Source of the DNA: Pyrobaculum sp. 3827-6
GTDB taxonomy: Archaea; Thermoproteota; Thermoprotei; Thermoproteales; Thermoproteaceae
DNA: 64,000 nt
Direction of reading: 5' to 3'
Assembly (NCBI RefSeq): GCF_025641885.1
Contig: NZ_JAOTQN010000004.1
Coordinates: 124,001 to 188,000, forward strand
The notes beneath the pieces are model-generated. The model was given only the letters and a program-made list of their open reading frames with translations, had not been told where the DNA came from and searched no databases. The position numbers and the translations under genes are program-made. Each line of letters begins with the position of its first letter. Positions within the stretch are counted from its first letter, which is position 1. This document shows, piece after piece, positions 8,572 through 18,328 of the stretch.

Positions 8572-8619
8572 GTGATGAGCTAGCCCCAGCGCGAGTATGA
8601 GCGGATCGATTTGCACTGA
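8572..8619 (+). ncRNA. Candidate C/D box sRNA
   Basis: Between the divergent polymerase and macrodomain genes, GTGATGA (8572-8578, box C) is followed 37 nt later by CTGA (8616-8619, box D), a normal overall size for crenarchaeal C/D guide RNAs. An internal GCGA/AGTATGA at 8591-8600 could be degenerate D' and C' boxes, giving guides of about 12 and 15 nt. A TATA-like site lies 24 nt upstream. The internal boxes are weak, so this remains a candidate; target not identified. Confidence 0.45.
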
Positions 8620-8652
8620 TAAAAGTTTTTAAGGAGGCGGCCGCTTTCCTCT

Positions 8653-9186
8653 ATGGAGTTTAGGGTCGGGGCTGTGTCGGTGGTGGTGGCCAAGGGCGAC
8701 ATAACGGAGGTGGAGGCCGACGCCATCGTCAACGCGGCTAATTCCTATCTCGAGCACGGCGGGGGCGTGGCGGGGGCCATAGTGAGGAAGGGGGGCCAGG
8801 TGGTTCAGGAGGAGAGCCGGGAGTGGGTCAGGAGGCACGGCCCCGTGCCTGTGGGCGGCGTCGCCGTGACCTCCGCGGGGAGGCTCAGGGCGAGGTACGT
8901 GATCCACGCGGTTGGGCCTCGGTGCGGCGCCGAGCCTATCGAGAAGCTGGGGGAGGCGATCCGGAACGCCCTTGCCAAGGCTGAGGAGCTGGGCCTCTCT
9001 TCTATAGCCTTCCCGGCGATCAGCACGGGGGTCTTCGGATGCCCCTACGAGGCGGCGGCTGAGCAGATGGCGAGGGCGATAAAGGAGGCGGCCCCCGGCC
9101 TAAGGACTGTGCGGCGGGTACTTGTGGTGCTCTACGGCGACGAGGCGTATCAAAAATTCCTAGAGGTTTTTAAAAAGATCTTCTAG
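8653..9186 (+). CDS. Macrodomain (ADP-ribose-binding) protein
   Basis: A stand-alone macrodomain of 177 residues. The N-terminal [17 protein letters not shown] and GGGVAGAI motifs, and the later [13 protein letters not shown] loop, are the ADP-ribose-binding signatures of the family. Stand-alone macrodomains bind or hydrolyse ADP-ribose derivatives, such as O-acetyl-ADP-ribose or ADP-ribosyl groups on proteins. An A/T-rich TTTTTAAGG lies about 25-30 nt upstream. The 3' end overlaps the convergent gene by 4 nt. Confidence 0.92.
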   Translation: MEFRVGAVSVVVAKGDITEVEADAIVNAANSYLEHGGGVAGAIVRKGGQVVQEESREWVRRHGPVPVGGVAVTSAGRLRARYVIHAVGPRCGAEPIEKLGEAIRNALAKAEELGLSSIAFPAISTGVFGCPYEAAAEQMARAIKEAAPGLRTVRRVLVVLYGDEAYQKFLEVFKKIF

Positions 9187-9575
9187 GGCCTTGCGGCCGC
9201 TTGAAGCACCGCCTCCAGTAGGGCTACCAAGTCGCCCTCGTTTTTTATAGATTTTACAAAGCCCAGCACCTCCGGGTCGTCTCCCAGCTCTATCTTCTGC
9301 TGGGTTGTGTGAGTGTACTCCGCCGTGTAGCCCGTCTGGGTTGGGCACTTCCTGTAGCTCCCCGACGTCATTTCTAGATACGCCTTGCCGCCTCTCATAG
9401 TCACAGACGCGGCGGCGTAGGCGCCTCCCCTACACTCCTCGACGTGGCTCACCTCTTCAAGAGTGAGGGAGGCGTCAACGAAGTCCTCTCCCTTCTCGAT
9501 GTAGAAGCTGTGGTAGTTGCTCTCGTTTTTCGCAATTTGGTTAAAGACCTCTATCCACTGGATTATCTTTTCCAT
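9183..9575 (-). CDS. Hypothetical protein
   Basis: A 130-residue soluble protein, unrecognised. It has a helical N-terminus ([19 protein letters not shown]), a middle rich in Thr, Tyr and Gly that looks like beta strands ([18 protein letters not shown]), and a helical C-terminal end ([16 protein letters not shown]). A TATTTAAATA element near 9594-9603 is placed to serve a transcript starting close to the ATG. It is convergent with the macrodomain gene and divergent from reverse gyrase. Confidence 0.6.
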   Translation of the reverse strand: MEKIIQWIEVFNQIAKNESNYHSFYIEKGEDFVDASLTLEEVSHVEECRGGAYAAASVTMRGGKAYLEMTSGSYRKCPTQTGYTAEYTHTTQQKIELGDDPEVLGFVKSIKNEGDLVALLEAVLQAAARP

Positions 9576-9660
9576 TTGCCCCCCACGGGCCTACTATTTA
9601 AATATTAGCTATCCGCGACGGGCGGCCCCCACGCCTCCGTGTCCCCGTTTTATCTAAAGG

Positions 9661-9670
9661 TTTTTAATAC
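9661..9670 (+). promoter_or_regulatory. TATA-like promoter element of reverse gyrase gene
   Basis: TTTTTAATAC is centred about 24 nt upstream of the GTG at 9688. At that spacing transcription would begin at or next to the start codon, so the mRNA is expected to be leaderless. Confidence 0.5.
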
Positions 9671-9687
9671 CCACATCTCAGCGTGAC

Positions 9688-12600
9688 GTGGATATCCCGC
9701 TGGTGGTGTATCTTCACTCGTGTCCCAACTGCGGGGGGCCCGTCACCTCTGACAGGCTCGCCCTTGGGTTGCCCTGCCGGGAGTGCCTCCCAGAAGGCTC
9801 CAAGGCTACGTCTATCCGCGAGGTGGTCGCGGCTCTGCGGAGGCGGCGGGCGCTTAGGGGCCTGGCGTGGGTAGACGCCTACCTCCGTAGCTACGAGGAG
9901 TTCTCAGCCTTTTTCAAAGAGGTCGTGGGGTTCGAGATGTGGGGGGCCCAGAGGCTGTGGGCCCGGCGCCTTGTGCGGGGCAAGAGCTTCGCCATAGTGG
10001 CGCCGACGGGCTCCGGCAAGACTACGTTTATACTTGTGGCCACCCTATACCTGGCGGGGGGCGGGAGGAGGGCCCTCTTGATATTCCCCACCTCGGCCCT
10101 CGCCCACCAGGCACATAAAAAGCTGACGGCCTTCGCCGAGAGGGCGGGGCGCAGGGTCAAGGCGCTTGCCTACCACTCCCTCCTCACCGAGCAGGAGAGG
10201 AGGGAGGTGCTGGAGGCTTTGGAGAGGGGGGATTTCGACGTGCTGGTCACCACCTCGGCCTTCCTCCCCAGGCGCTTCGACTTGTTGAGCCGGTACAAGT
10301 TCGACTTCGTCGCCGCGGACGACGTCGACAGCATACTGCGGGCCACCAGCAAAAACATTGACCGCATCCTAAGGTTGCTGGGGGTCTCCGACTCGGTGCT
10401 GAACGCCGCGCTGGAGGTTATCAACCTGGCGAAGCAGATGCGGAAGGCTGAGGTGGCCGGCGATCTTAAGGAGGTGGAGAGGCTGGATCAGCAGATCGCC
10501 TCGCTGAGGGCTAGGCTTAGGGAGGAGGTGGGGAAGCTTAAGCTCGGCGTCTTCGTCGCGTCGGGCGCCCTGGCTAAGGCGAGGAGGACCGTGAGGCTGT
10601 TGCTCTTCCGGGAGATCCTCGGCTTCGACGTCGGCGGCAGGGCGGAGGGCCTTAGGAACGTCGTCGACCTCTACGCGGAGGCCAGCGGCGACTTGGCGGG
10701 GCAGGTGGTGGAGCTTTTAAAGAGGCTGGGCCCCGGCGGCATTGTCTACGTCCAGGACAGGGAGCTGGGGGAGGCCATCGCCGGGCGGGCTAGGGAGGCG
10801 GGGATCGCCGTGGAGACCTTCTTCCGCCCGCGCCGCGGCGTCTTGGAGCGTTTCGAGAGGGGGGAGCTGGCGGCGCTGGTGGGCCTCGCCTCTTCCAGAT
10901 CTGCGCTCGTCAGGGGGATCGACCTGCCCCACGTCATCCGCTACGTGGTCTTTGCCGGGGTGCCGAAGTTCAGGTTTAGAGTTAAGCTGGAGGAGTTCTC
11001 CATACCCGCCTACCTAACCTTTCTCTATAACGTGAGGTCTGTCCTATCCGGCGACTTGAGGTACAAGGCTGACAGGCTCATCGGCCAGCTGAAGAGGCTG
11101 GCGCCCTACGCGCTGAGCGTGCAGGAGGCGTTGAGGAAAGCCGCCGAGGGCGGGGAGCTCTCCAGCTTCGACAGGCACGCCGTGGAGGTGGTGAAGTCCG
11201 CGGTGGAGTTCGTCGGCGACTTGCTGAGAAGAGAGGAGATCCGCAGAGCTGTTGAGACCTCTACCGAGGTGAAGCTGGCGTACATAAACGGCGAGATGTA
11301 CGTCTTGGTGCCCGACGTCACTACCTACATACAGGGCAGCGGCCGGACGTCGCGTCTATACGCCGGGGGGCTATCAAGGGGGCTTAGCGTTGTGTTGGTG
11401 GACGACGCCAAGGTCTTCCACGCGCTGAGGCGGGAGCTGAAGCTCAGATTCGACGAGGCGGAGTTCAGGAGGCTGGACGAGGTGGACCTCGGCAAAGTTC
11501 TAGAAGAGGTGGACAGGGATAGGAGGGCTATTAGGGATATCATAGAGGGGAGGGCGGCCCCCGCGGCGACCGGCGTCGAGCTTATGAAGACCATCCTCAT
11601 GATTGTCGAGTCCCCCACCAAGGCCAGGACAATTGCCAACTTCTTCGGGAGGCCCAGCTTGATAATCGCCGACGGGGTTCCCATCTACGAGGTCTCCACG
11701 GGGGACGCCGTCTTGATGGTCACCGCCTCCCTCGGCCACGTCTACGAGCTCCCCACCTCCCTAGCCAGGATTGAGCAGAGGCAGAGGGAGGTCCTGGCTA
11801 AGTGGTTCGGCGACTTTAGACACGACGGCTACAACGGGGAGGACTACGCCGTGATTGTCACAAAGAGCGGCTTCGTCCCGGTTTACAACAAGATCTGGAG
11901 GTGCCGGGGCGGCGTATACGTGGACGACGTGGATGTCCCACAGGACTGCAAGCCGCTGGACGTGCTGGAGTCTATTAGAAACATAGCGGTGGAGGTAGAC
12001 ACAGTCCTAATAGGCACGGACCCGGACTCCGAGGGCGAGAAAATAGCCTTCGACCTCTACATGGGCCTCCGGCCTTACGTCTCTGACATAAGGCGCGTGG
12101 AGTTTCACGAAGTCACTAGGAGGGCTATTCTCAACGCCCTAGCGAGCCCCCGGGGGGTGAGCTTCCCCCTGGTGAAGGGGCAGATTGTGAGGAGGGTGGA
12201 GGACCGCTGGATAGGCTTCGGCTTGAGCAAGGTGCTTCAGGAGAGGTTCGGCAACCCCAACCTCTCGGCCGGCAGAGTCCAGACGCCGGTGCTGGGCTGG
12301 GTGGTGAAGACCTACGAGGAGTCGCTGAGGAACCGCATGTATAACGTAGATCTCCAGCTAGACGACGTCGATCTCCGCCTGCAGATACCCAGAGACGTGC
12401 TGGATGTCCTGCGCAAGAAGAAGCGGCTGGCGGTTAAGCTTCTGGGGAGGGAGAGCCGCGTGGTCAACCCGCCGCCGCCCTACACCACAGACGAGTTGCT
12501 TAGAGACGCCGTGAACAAGCTGGGCCTCTCAGCCGACTACGCCATAAGGCTAGCCCAGGACCTCTTTGAAAGCGGCCTCATAACATACCACCGAACCGAC

Positions 12601-13377
12601 AGCACAAGGGTGTCCACTGCGGGGATCGCCATAGCAAGGGAGTACATCGTCAAGAAATTCGGCGAAGAGGCGTTTAAGCCAAGGACGTGGGGCGAGGAGG
12701 GGGAGGGGGCGCACGAGGCCATTAGGCCCACGAGGCCGATAGACGTCGAGGAGCTCCGCGGCCTTGTAAACGCCGGCGTCATCCAGCTCGCCATCCAGCC
12801 AACCCGGAGCCACTACCAGCTCTACGACTTGGTCTTCCGGCGCTTCGTGGCGAGCCAGATGGAGCCGAGCGTGGCCCGCGTCGCCAAGTACGAGCTTGAG
12901 GTAGACGGCCACGTCTTGACCCTCGAGCGGGTAGTCGACATCGAGAGGCAGGGCTTCCAGGTGGTGTACCAGGTGACTCCAGTGGAGCCGGAGCTCCCCA
13001 CGGGCACTATAGACGTCGTGGTCAAGCGGTACCGCGTCATCAGGAGGGTGCTGTCGCAAGCCGACGTGCTTGCGTTGATGAGGCAGAGGGGCATCGGGAG
13101 GCCCAGCACCTACGCCCGCATACTGCAGGTCCTGGCCAAGAGGTACTACGTCTACGTGACGGGCCGCAGTAAGATCATGGTGCCCACCAAACGCGGCATG
13201 GAGATATACCACTACCTTGAGAATACGTTTAGTAAACTTGTCGACGAGGAGCGTACAAGACTGATAGAACAGCTTATGGACGCAATCGAAGCCGGCAAGG
13301 CTGTATACGAAGAAGTGCTACAGGAGCTGTACAACGAATTTAAGATAAACGTACTGCCCAGCCTATCCAAGACGTAG
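9688..13377 (+). CDS. rgy: Reverse gyrase
   Basis: 1229 residues, full length for this enzyme, which introduces positive supercoils into DNA with ATP and is found essentially only in hyperthermophiles and some thermophiles. The N-terminal helicase-like half has a zinc finger (C12, C15, C30, C33), Walker A APTGSGKT at 105-112 and a DDVD box. The type IA topoisomerase half begins near residue 638 with MIVESPTKA, has the toprim TDPDSEGEKIA, and carries the catalytic tyrosine in LITYHRTDS at about residue 967. A second internal zinc finger is suggested by two cysteines in the toprim region (CRGG...DC). The GTG start is supported by the TATA element 24 nt upstream. Confidence 0.97.
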   Translation: MDIPLVVYLHSCPNCGGPVTSDRLALGLPCRECLPEGSKATSIREVVAALRRRRALRGLAWVDAYLRSYEEFSAFFKEVVGFEMWGAQRLWARRLVRGKSFAIVAPTGSGKTTFILVATLYLAGGGRRALLIFPTSALAHQAHKKLTAFAERAGRRVKALAYHSLLTEQERREVLEALERGDFDVLVTTSAFLPRRFDLLSRYKFDFVAADDVDSILRATSKNIDRILRLLGVSDSVLNAALEVINLAKQMRKAEVAGDLKEVERLDQQIASLRARLREEVGKLKLGVFVASGALAKARRTVRLLLFREILGFDVGGRAEGLRNVVDLYAEASGDLAGQVVELLKRLGPGGIVYVQDRELGEAIAGRAREAGIAVETFFRPRRGVLERFERGELAALVGLASSRSALVRGIDLPHVIRYVVFAGVPKFRFRVKLEEFSIPAYLTFLYNVRSVLSGDLRYKADRLIGQLKRLAPYALSVQEALRKAAEGGELSSFDRHAVEVVKSAVEFVGDLLRREEIRRAVETSTEVKLAYINGEMYVLVPDVTTYIQGSGRTSRLYAGGLSRGLSVVLVDDAKVFHALRRELKLRFDEAEFRRLDEVDLGKVLEEVDRDRRAIRDIIEGRAAPAATGVELMKTILMIVESPTKARTIANFFGRPSLIIADGVPIYEVSTGDAVLMVTASLGHVYELPTSLARIEQRQREVLAKWFGDFRHDGYNGEDYAVIVTKSGFVPVYNKIWRCRGGVYVDDVDVPQDCKPLDVLESIRNIAVEVDTVLIGTDPDSEGEKIAFDLYMGLRPYVSDIRRVEFHEVTRRAILNALASPRGVSFPLVKGQIVRRVEDRWIGFGLSKVLQERFGNPNLSAGRVQTPVLGWVVKTYEESLRNRMYNVDLQLDDVDLRLQIPRDVLDVLRKKKRLAVKLLGRESRVVNPPPPYTTDELLRDAVNKLGLSADYAIRLAQDLFESGLITYHRTDSTRVSTAGIAIAREYIVKKFGEEAFKPRTWGEEGEGAHEAIRPTRPIDVEELRGLVNAGVIQLAIQPTRSHYQLYDLVFRRFVASQMEPSVARVAKYELEVDGHVLTLERVVDIERQGFQVVYQVTPVEPELPTGTIDVVVKRYRVIRRVLSQADVLALMRQRGIGRPSTYARILQVLAKRYYVYVTGRSKIMVPTKRGMEIYHYLENTFSKLVDEERTRLIEQLMDAIEAGKAVYEEVLQELYNEFKINVLPSLSKT

Positions 13378-13681
13378 GTACAACTATGGAGAGGGTCTCA
13401 ACCTACGTGTTGAAAATCCTCTACCGCGTCGGGTATGGTAGAGGAAGCGTCTAAGGACAAAGGCACTGTCTGTCAGAGGCACATCAAACCCTAGACCAGG
13501 AGGCAGACCCTACGTAGCACAGCCGGATGCTGAGTCTAGGCCAGGTGTATTTGGCAATGCAGACCATGTCGCACATCAACGCATCTGTAAAGAGGATGGG
13601 AACTTAGATGGCGTCTGTACCCAATCGCAGTCCTATAGAGGCCCTGCCCTACTACGGCGCCGTGCGGATAGGCCCCGTGCG
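13378..13681. other. Intergenic region, no supported gene
   Basis: About 300 bases between the 3' ends of reverse gyrase and leuS. A 22-codon frame at 13386 (MERVSTYVLKILYRVGYGRG, then SV and a stop) has a start loosely like TnpB-type transposases, but nothing after it supports one. No terminator-like T tract or tRNA was seen. Confidence 0.4.
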
Positions 13682-16519
13682 CTACTTCTCTATGTATATA
13701 CCTGGCTTGAGAGGCAGTGCCGCCTTCTTCTTCCCGCCCAGATCGGGGGCCTCCGAGTCGTCGGCTAGGTACACCTCCACCGGGGCGCCCAGCGCCTTTT
13801 CGATATAGCTCCTGTACGACGACAGGGCCTCCACCTCGTTAAACCCCTCAGCCGACGCCGCCAGCGACCGCACCTCGTCCCCCAGCGTCTTCACCAGATC
13901 CACGACGCGTTTAGCCACCTGCGGCGGGGCCCCCGCGTTTATAACGGCCTTTACGTCGCCGCTGAGCGCCGCCTTGACCCAGGAGAAGTTGGGATTGACG
14001 TACACCACGACCCTCTTGACCCCCGGCCCGTATGCCGGTATCTTCTTCACGTCCTCGACCAGCATATCCACGTACCTCTTTGCCAAGAGGGCGGCGGGCT
14101 CCGCCTTCAGCCGCGGCCAGGGCGCCTTCGCCGCAAATCCCTCGCCGCCCAGCGCCGACCACACCTCCTCGGCTAGGTGCGGGACGATCGGCTCCATGGC
14201 CACCGCCCACGCTCTCGCCGCCTCCGCCGCCAGCTTGGATGGCTTCTCCACGGCGGCTAGGTACTGATCGAAGACGGCCTTGGCGTTGTAGAGAACCTCA
14301 ACCGCCGCCTGCCTCACCCTCACCTTTTCATACGCCTCCCTCGCCCTCTCCAGCAACAGCGCCACCTCAGACACAAGCCACATGTCTAGCCAATTCGGCC
14401 TCCGGTCCTCAGCCCCCTGGGCCAGCCTCTGCGCCAGGGTGTATATCGACATCAGCTGCTGCGCGTTTCTACGAGCCTCGGCGTCTCTGAAGTCGAGGTC
14501 CTGCTCCACCTCAGCCGATATCGCCAGCGTCGCCCTCAGCGGATCGGGGCCGTACATCTCAACCGCCCTGTCTAGAGGCAGGACGTTGCGCTTAGACTTA
14601 GACATCTTCTCGCCCTCCCTCAACACCCAGCCGTTGGCCACGATCTGCCTCGGCCACTTCTCCCTGGGGAATATGGCCACGTGGTTGAAGATGAAGAAGG
14701 TTAGGTGGTTGGGTATCAAGTCCTTGCCGGAGTTCCTCGAGTCCAGGGGGTACCAGTACTCAAACTCCTCTCTAATAGCCTTGAGAGCCTCTGGAGAGGC
14801 CCCGATCCTCCTAGCCACCTCCTCGGCGGTGCCCACGCCTAGGAAGACGTAGTCCCAGAACTCCTCGGTGAGCTGCTCCGGCCTCAGGCCGAAGTGCCTT
14901 ATCCTCTTGATCACGGTGTAGTACGCCATGTATATCGTCGAGTCGCTGAGGCTCTCTATAACCCAGCCGCCGCTCCACGGCAGAGGCGTCCCGAGGCCCC
15001 TCGTCCTCGCACACGCCCTCTTGTCCAGCCAGTCGATAGTGGCGTAGAAATGCGACTTCGCCTCCGGCGGGATTATAGACATGGCGCCGACCAGCTCCCT
15101 AGCCAGCTCCTTCCACCTAGACTCGCCGTAGTTTATAAACCACTGGTCCTCCAACACCTTCACCACAATCTCAGTGCCGCAACGGCAGTACACAGGCTTA
15201 TTCATAATGTCGTACATCACCCCGCCCAGGCCGGACTCTACAAGCCACTTCGAGATAAACTCCCGGGCCTCCCTCACTGGCCTCCCCGCGAAGTACATCT
15301 TGAAGACAGCCCTCACCATGGACCGGGCGGGCTCGGGGAGGTGCCCCCCCACCAGCTCCGCCACGTCCTCCCGCATGTAGCCCCTGGCGTACTCAGCGGA
15401 GTAGACCTCCCTAGTCGCCTCCTCCAGAGCCGGGTCTGTCTGGCTCTTTATGCCCATGCGCTCCACCACCTCCTTCGCGGGGTAGTCCCCGTAGCCCTCA
15501 ACCCTGATCAGAGGGATGAGCCTCACCGCGCCCATGTCGCGGAGGGCGGCGTAGTCGTAGGGAGCGTGCGCCGGCACAGACATAACCACCCCGGTGCCCA
15601 CCCCGGGGTCTACAAACCTCGCCTCGTACACAGGCACCCACTCCCCAGTCACCGGGTTCTGCACCGCCCTCCCCACGAACTCCCTCCCCTTGGCCTCCCT
15701 CAGCACCCTGACGCCGCCTTGGAATGAGAGGCGGCGGGCCGCGTCTCTGCTGAGCACCATTCTGCGGCCGTCGTACTCAGCCACGACGTAGTCAGCCTCC
15801 GGGTTAATCCACATGTTGGTCACGCCGGGCACAGTCTCCGGCCTCAGGGTGGCCGCCGGGAACACCAGCCCCTCGCCGTCTGCGAAGTATATCAGCGTCC
15901 ACCGGCCGATCTCCGGCTCCTTGTCGTCCTTGGTGTCGTGGGCCCCCACGGGCATGGAGTGCCTCGGGCACCAGCCCACGGGGTGCCTACCCCGCACGAT
16001 AAGCCCCTTCTTCCTCAGCTTCTCAAACTGCCACTGGATAAAACGCTGGTACTCCGGGTCGATGGTGGTGAACTCCCTGCTCCAGTCTATGCCGAGGCCG
16101 AACCTCTGCATCGCCCTCTTAGACTGCTCGTGGAAGTAACGAGCCAGGTACAGCGGGTCCCCCATCTTCTTAATCTCGGACTCCGGCACCCCGTATATGG
16201 CCATGTACTCCTCCGCTACCGCCGCGTCGCCCGAGGCTATGGCCTCGGCGATGGTCAAAATCGGCGTGCCGGTGTAGTGGAAACCCATGGGGAAGAGGGA
16301 GATCCGGCCCACGTGTCTATAGAAACGGGCCAGCACGTCGGCTATTAGGTACGTCCGCCCGTGGCCGATATGTATGGCGCCGTTGGGATAGGGATACGCC
16401 GCCGTGATGAAGTACTTCGGCCTCCCCACCTCCGGCTCCGGCTCGAAAACCCTGGCCTCGGCCCACCTCCTCTGCCACCTCTCCCCCAGCTCAAGGAAGA
16501 ACCTAGCCAACTCACTCAT
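13682..16519 (-). CDS. leuS: Leucyl-tRNA synthetase
   Basis: 945 residues, the length of archaeal/eukaryotic-type leucyl-tRNA synthetase. It charges tRNA-Leu with leucine. The class I signature HIGH is at residues 50-53 (IHIGHGRTY) and KMSKS at about 638-642 (EKMSKSKRNV). Between them is the large CP1 editing insertion, with a TLRPETVPG motif that is part of the editing/hydrolytic domain. The C-terminal part is the anticodon-binding and archaeal extension domain. The start MSELARFFLELGERWQ is typical. The methyltransferase gene lies 22 nt upstream on the same strand, so these may be co-transcribed. Confidence 0.97.
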   Translation of the reverse strand: MSELARFFLELGERWQRRWAEARVFEPEPEVGRPKYFITAAYPYPNGAIHIGHGRTYLIADVLARFYRHVGRISLFPMGFHYTGTPILTIAEAIASGDAAVAEEYMAIYGVPESEIKKMGDPLYLARYFHEQSKRAMQRFGLGIDWSREFTTIDPEYQRFIQWQFEKLRKKGLIVRGRHPVGWCPRHSMPVGAHDTKDDKEPEIGRWTLIYFADGEGLVFPAATLRPETVPGVTNMWINPEADYVVAEYDGRRMVLSRDAARRLSFQGGVRVLREAKGREFVGRAVQNPVTGEWVPVYEARFVDPGVGTGVVMSVPAHAPYDYAALRDMGAVRLIPLIRVEGYGDYPAKEVVERMGIKSQTDPALEEATREVYSAEYARGYMREDVAELVGGHLPEPARSMVRAVFKMYFAGRPVREAREFISKWLVESGLGGVMYDIMNKPVYCRCGTEIVVKVLEDQWFINYGESRWKELARELVGAMSIIPPEAKSHFYATIDWLDKRACARTRGLGTPLPWSGGWVIESLSDSTIYMAYYTVIKRIRHFGLRPEQLTEEFWDYVFLGVGTAEEVARRIGASPEALKAIREEFEYWYPLDSRNSGKDLIPNHLTFFIFNHVAIFPREKWPRQIVANGWVLREGEKMSKSKRNVLPLDRAVEMYGPDPLRATLAISAEVEQDLDFRDAEARRNAQQLMSIYTLAQRLAQGAEDRRPNWLDMWLVSEVALLLERAREAYEKVRVRQAAVEVLYNAKAVFDQYLAAVEKPSKLAAEAARAWAVAMEPIVPHLAEEVWSALGGEGFAAKAPWPRLKAEPAALLAKRYVDMLVEDVKKIPAYGPGVKRVVVYVNPNFSWVKAALSGDVKAVINAGAPPQVAKRVVDLVKTLGDEVRSLAASAEGFNEVEALSSYRSYIEKALGAPVEVYLADDSEAPDLGGKKKAALPLKPGIYIEK

Positions 16520-16541
16520 AGCCTCTAAATGCCCCGTGTAT

Positions 16542-17030
16542 TTAAACCTGGTATACGTACACCCTAAGAGCCGGGTTGTAAGCCACCAGCCTCAGCCCAG
16601 GGACCTCCCACATGTAGGAGACCACGTAGGCCCCCGGCCTCAGCTCCCTCCTAAACTTCTCGGCAAGCCTGGCATTTACAGAAGGCCACTGGAATATATA
16701 GACAACATCGGCGTCTCTAAGCGGCGTCTTGAACATGTCGCCAAGCACCACCCTGCACCTGCAACGGAGCGCGCAGACCAGCCACCTAACGGGGTCTATC
16801 TCCACGCCCACGGGGACGGCGCCCATCGCCTTCGCAAGGGCCAGCACCCCGCCGTATCCACACCCCAAGTCGTAGATCCTCCTGCCCGCCACGCCGATCT
16901 TTCTAAAGGCCCACTCCGCCGCCTTTCTACTCGACGTGCTGTAAGCCCCGCCCCTACCCACGAGGTAGGGCCACAGGAAGTGGAGAACGGCGAGGATGGC
17001 GGCGACGGCTACTGCGGCTACGTAGATCAT
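16542..17030 (-). CDS. Membrane-anchored SAM-dependent methyltransferase-like protein
   Basis: 162 residues. An N-terminal hydrophobic helix (about 2-24) is followed by a class I methyltransferase core with motif I DLGCGYGG at 54-61 and an acidic residue (VGVEIDP) at the end of strand 2, both used for S-adenosylmethionine binding. The substrate is unknown. Its ATG overlaps the TGA of the NfeD-like gene (ATGA), so the two are likely translated together at the membrane. Confidence 0.75.
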   Translation of the reverse strand: MIYVAAVAVAAILAVLHFLWPYLVGRGGAYSTSSRKAAEWAFRKIGVAGRRIYDLGCGYGGVLALAKAMGAVPVGVEIDPVRWLVCALRCRCRVVLGDMFKTPLRDADVVYIFQWPSVNARLAEKFRRELRPGAYVVSYMWEVPGLRLVAYNPALRVYVYQV

Positions 17031-17386
17031 TCCACCCTCCTCGCGACAACCCCCACGTCGCCGATTTCCACAACCTCCACCACGTCCCCAGGCGCGCAGG
17101 AGCCGCAGTACACCTTCCAGTAGGCCCCCTCCAGCTTCACCAAAGCCCAGCCGCCCTCCACCTCCACCACCACCCCCCTCCTCCCCACCACAGAGGCAGA
17201 GGGAGGCGGCCTCCTCTTGAACTCCCGGCTAGACTTGAGACCCACCACCACGATCAGCACGTAGATCGAGAGGAGCGCGCCGCCGAGGGGGTACCCCAGC
17301 CACGGCGGTATCCGCCCGAGAAGGGTGAAGAAGAGGACGAGTCCACCGACGAGGCCCAGAGCCGACGCAGAGATAACCACATCCAC
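17027..17386 (-). CDS. NfeD-like membrane protein
   Basis: A 119-residue protein from the GTG at 17386. It has two hydrophobic helices (about 5-20 and 28-48), then a C-terminal beta-rich segment (GRRGVVVEVEGGWALVKLEG...GDVVEVVEIGDVGVVA) typical of the OB-fold domain of NfeD. NfeD proteins are often partnered with a stomatin-type protein or a membrane protease; neither is adjacent here. The open frame extends to 17491, but the TATA-like CATTTAAAC at 17404-17413 lies inside that extension and points to the GTG at 17386 as a leaderless start. Confidence 0.7.
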   Translation of the reverse strand: MDVVISASALGLVGGLVLFFTLLGRIPPWLGYPLGGALLSIYVLIVVVGLKSSREFKRRPPPSASVVGRRGVVVEVEGGWALVKLEGAYWKVYCGSCAPGDVVEVVEIGDVGVVARRVE

Positions 17387-17549
17387 ATGGCCCACTCCAC
17401 ACGGGTTTAAATGTCCGCCCCTTGGAGGGGGCGTTTTCACAGCCGCCGAGACGGCGCCTCGACACCCCACGCCAGGGGCGCGTATAGACACGCCACCACC
17501 TTATAAACTAACCTCCGCAAATTATTAAAACCACTAAGAATTAGATGCA

Positions 17550-17819
17550 GTGCTGGACAACGTCAAGGTTGAGATTTTGAAAAAAATCGCGACCCAGGGC
17601 TACACCACGGTAACTGATGTAGTTAAAGACCTAGGCATAACGTGGGGCGCCGCCCAGTGGCACCTCTTCTGGCTTGAAAACAACGGCTATGTAAAATCCG
17701 TCAAGATAAACAACACAACTATATATATTATAAACTGTCCAAACCTCATTAGGAAGCTAGACGCAGTGGAGAAAGCACTAGCCAAGACTGAAACGAAAAG
17801 CTCTAGACACGCCACATAG
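17550..17819 (+). CDS. Winged-helix DNA-binding protein
   Basis: 89 residues with a clear helix-turn-helix: KIATQGYTTVTDVVKDLGIT, then WGAAQWHLFWLENNGYVKSVKI, the recognition helix and wing pattern of small archaeal regulators. The C-terminal helix (LIRKLDAVEKALAK) could be a dimerisation segment. The GTG start at 17550 is 20-25 nt after ATTATTAAAA (17521-17530), indicating a leaderless transcript. It is divergent from the NfeD/methyltransferase pair, so it might regulate them (inference only). Confidence 0.75.
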   Translation: MLDNVKVEILKKIATQGYTTVTDVVKDLGITWGAAQWHLFWLENNGYVKSVKINNTTIYIINCPNLIRKLDAVEKALAKTETKSSRHAT

Positions 17820-18328
17820 TCATACCTTAACATACTTATAACCCCTCCGCTCTCAACGTTGCGGGGGCACGGGCCGCGGGAACGCCCCCGGAAGACATCA
17901 CGCGGAAAGGGCCGCCCGGTGATCTCCGCGCCGCGCTCTGCAGAGTAACCACATCTCATCGTCGAAAGGCGGCAAGACCTCCACACACCGTATTCAAGCC
18001 CGCCGGCCCGAATCAGCCTCATCACACGCCTCAGAACCTGGCTAAGCACCTAGATTCACCCCCGCGCAGGCGTCTTGAATCCCCGAAAACCCACTCCCCC
18101 ACCCATCTGCTGAACTCCAACCTGCACCTCCAGAAACTCAGCCAATCAATGCCGTGGGATTTCCTCGCCGCCAAGGTTAAGCTGATCCACGCGGCGCGTC
18201 TCTACGGCGAAATTCTAGACATCTAAACCCCCCTGAAAGCCCCCTCCTTCCCCACAGTGTAAAACACCAGCTTGTACTAACACCAACCCCCCACAAAAAG
18301 TTTAAATTAATCACATTACACACCTTGT
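17820..18328. other. Intergenic region with a coding-like fragment
   Basis: About 500 bases. The first part is GC-rich without a supported gene. From about 18046 to the TAA at 18224-18226 one plus-strand frame reads like the end of a protein (MPWDFLAAKVKLIHAARLYG, then EILDI), with no start or upstream part, so it may be a gene remnant. A TTTAAATTAA element at 18300-18309 is the likely promoter of the surface-protein gene starting at 18329. Confidence 0.35.

Noticed and set aside
13386-13454. Short frame MERVSTYVLKIL... as the start of a TnpB transposase
   Set aside because: Only 22 codons and no later motif in any frame; likeness to TnpB is too weak.
14894-15727. A 277-codon open frame on the plus strand
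   Set aside because: Antisense to leuS, His/Pro/Leu/Arg-rich, no recognisable protein; the leuS motifs on the other strand are unambiguous.
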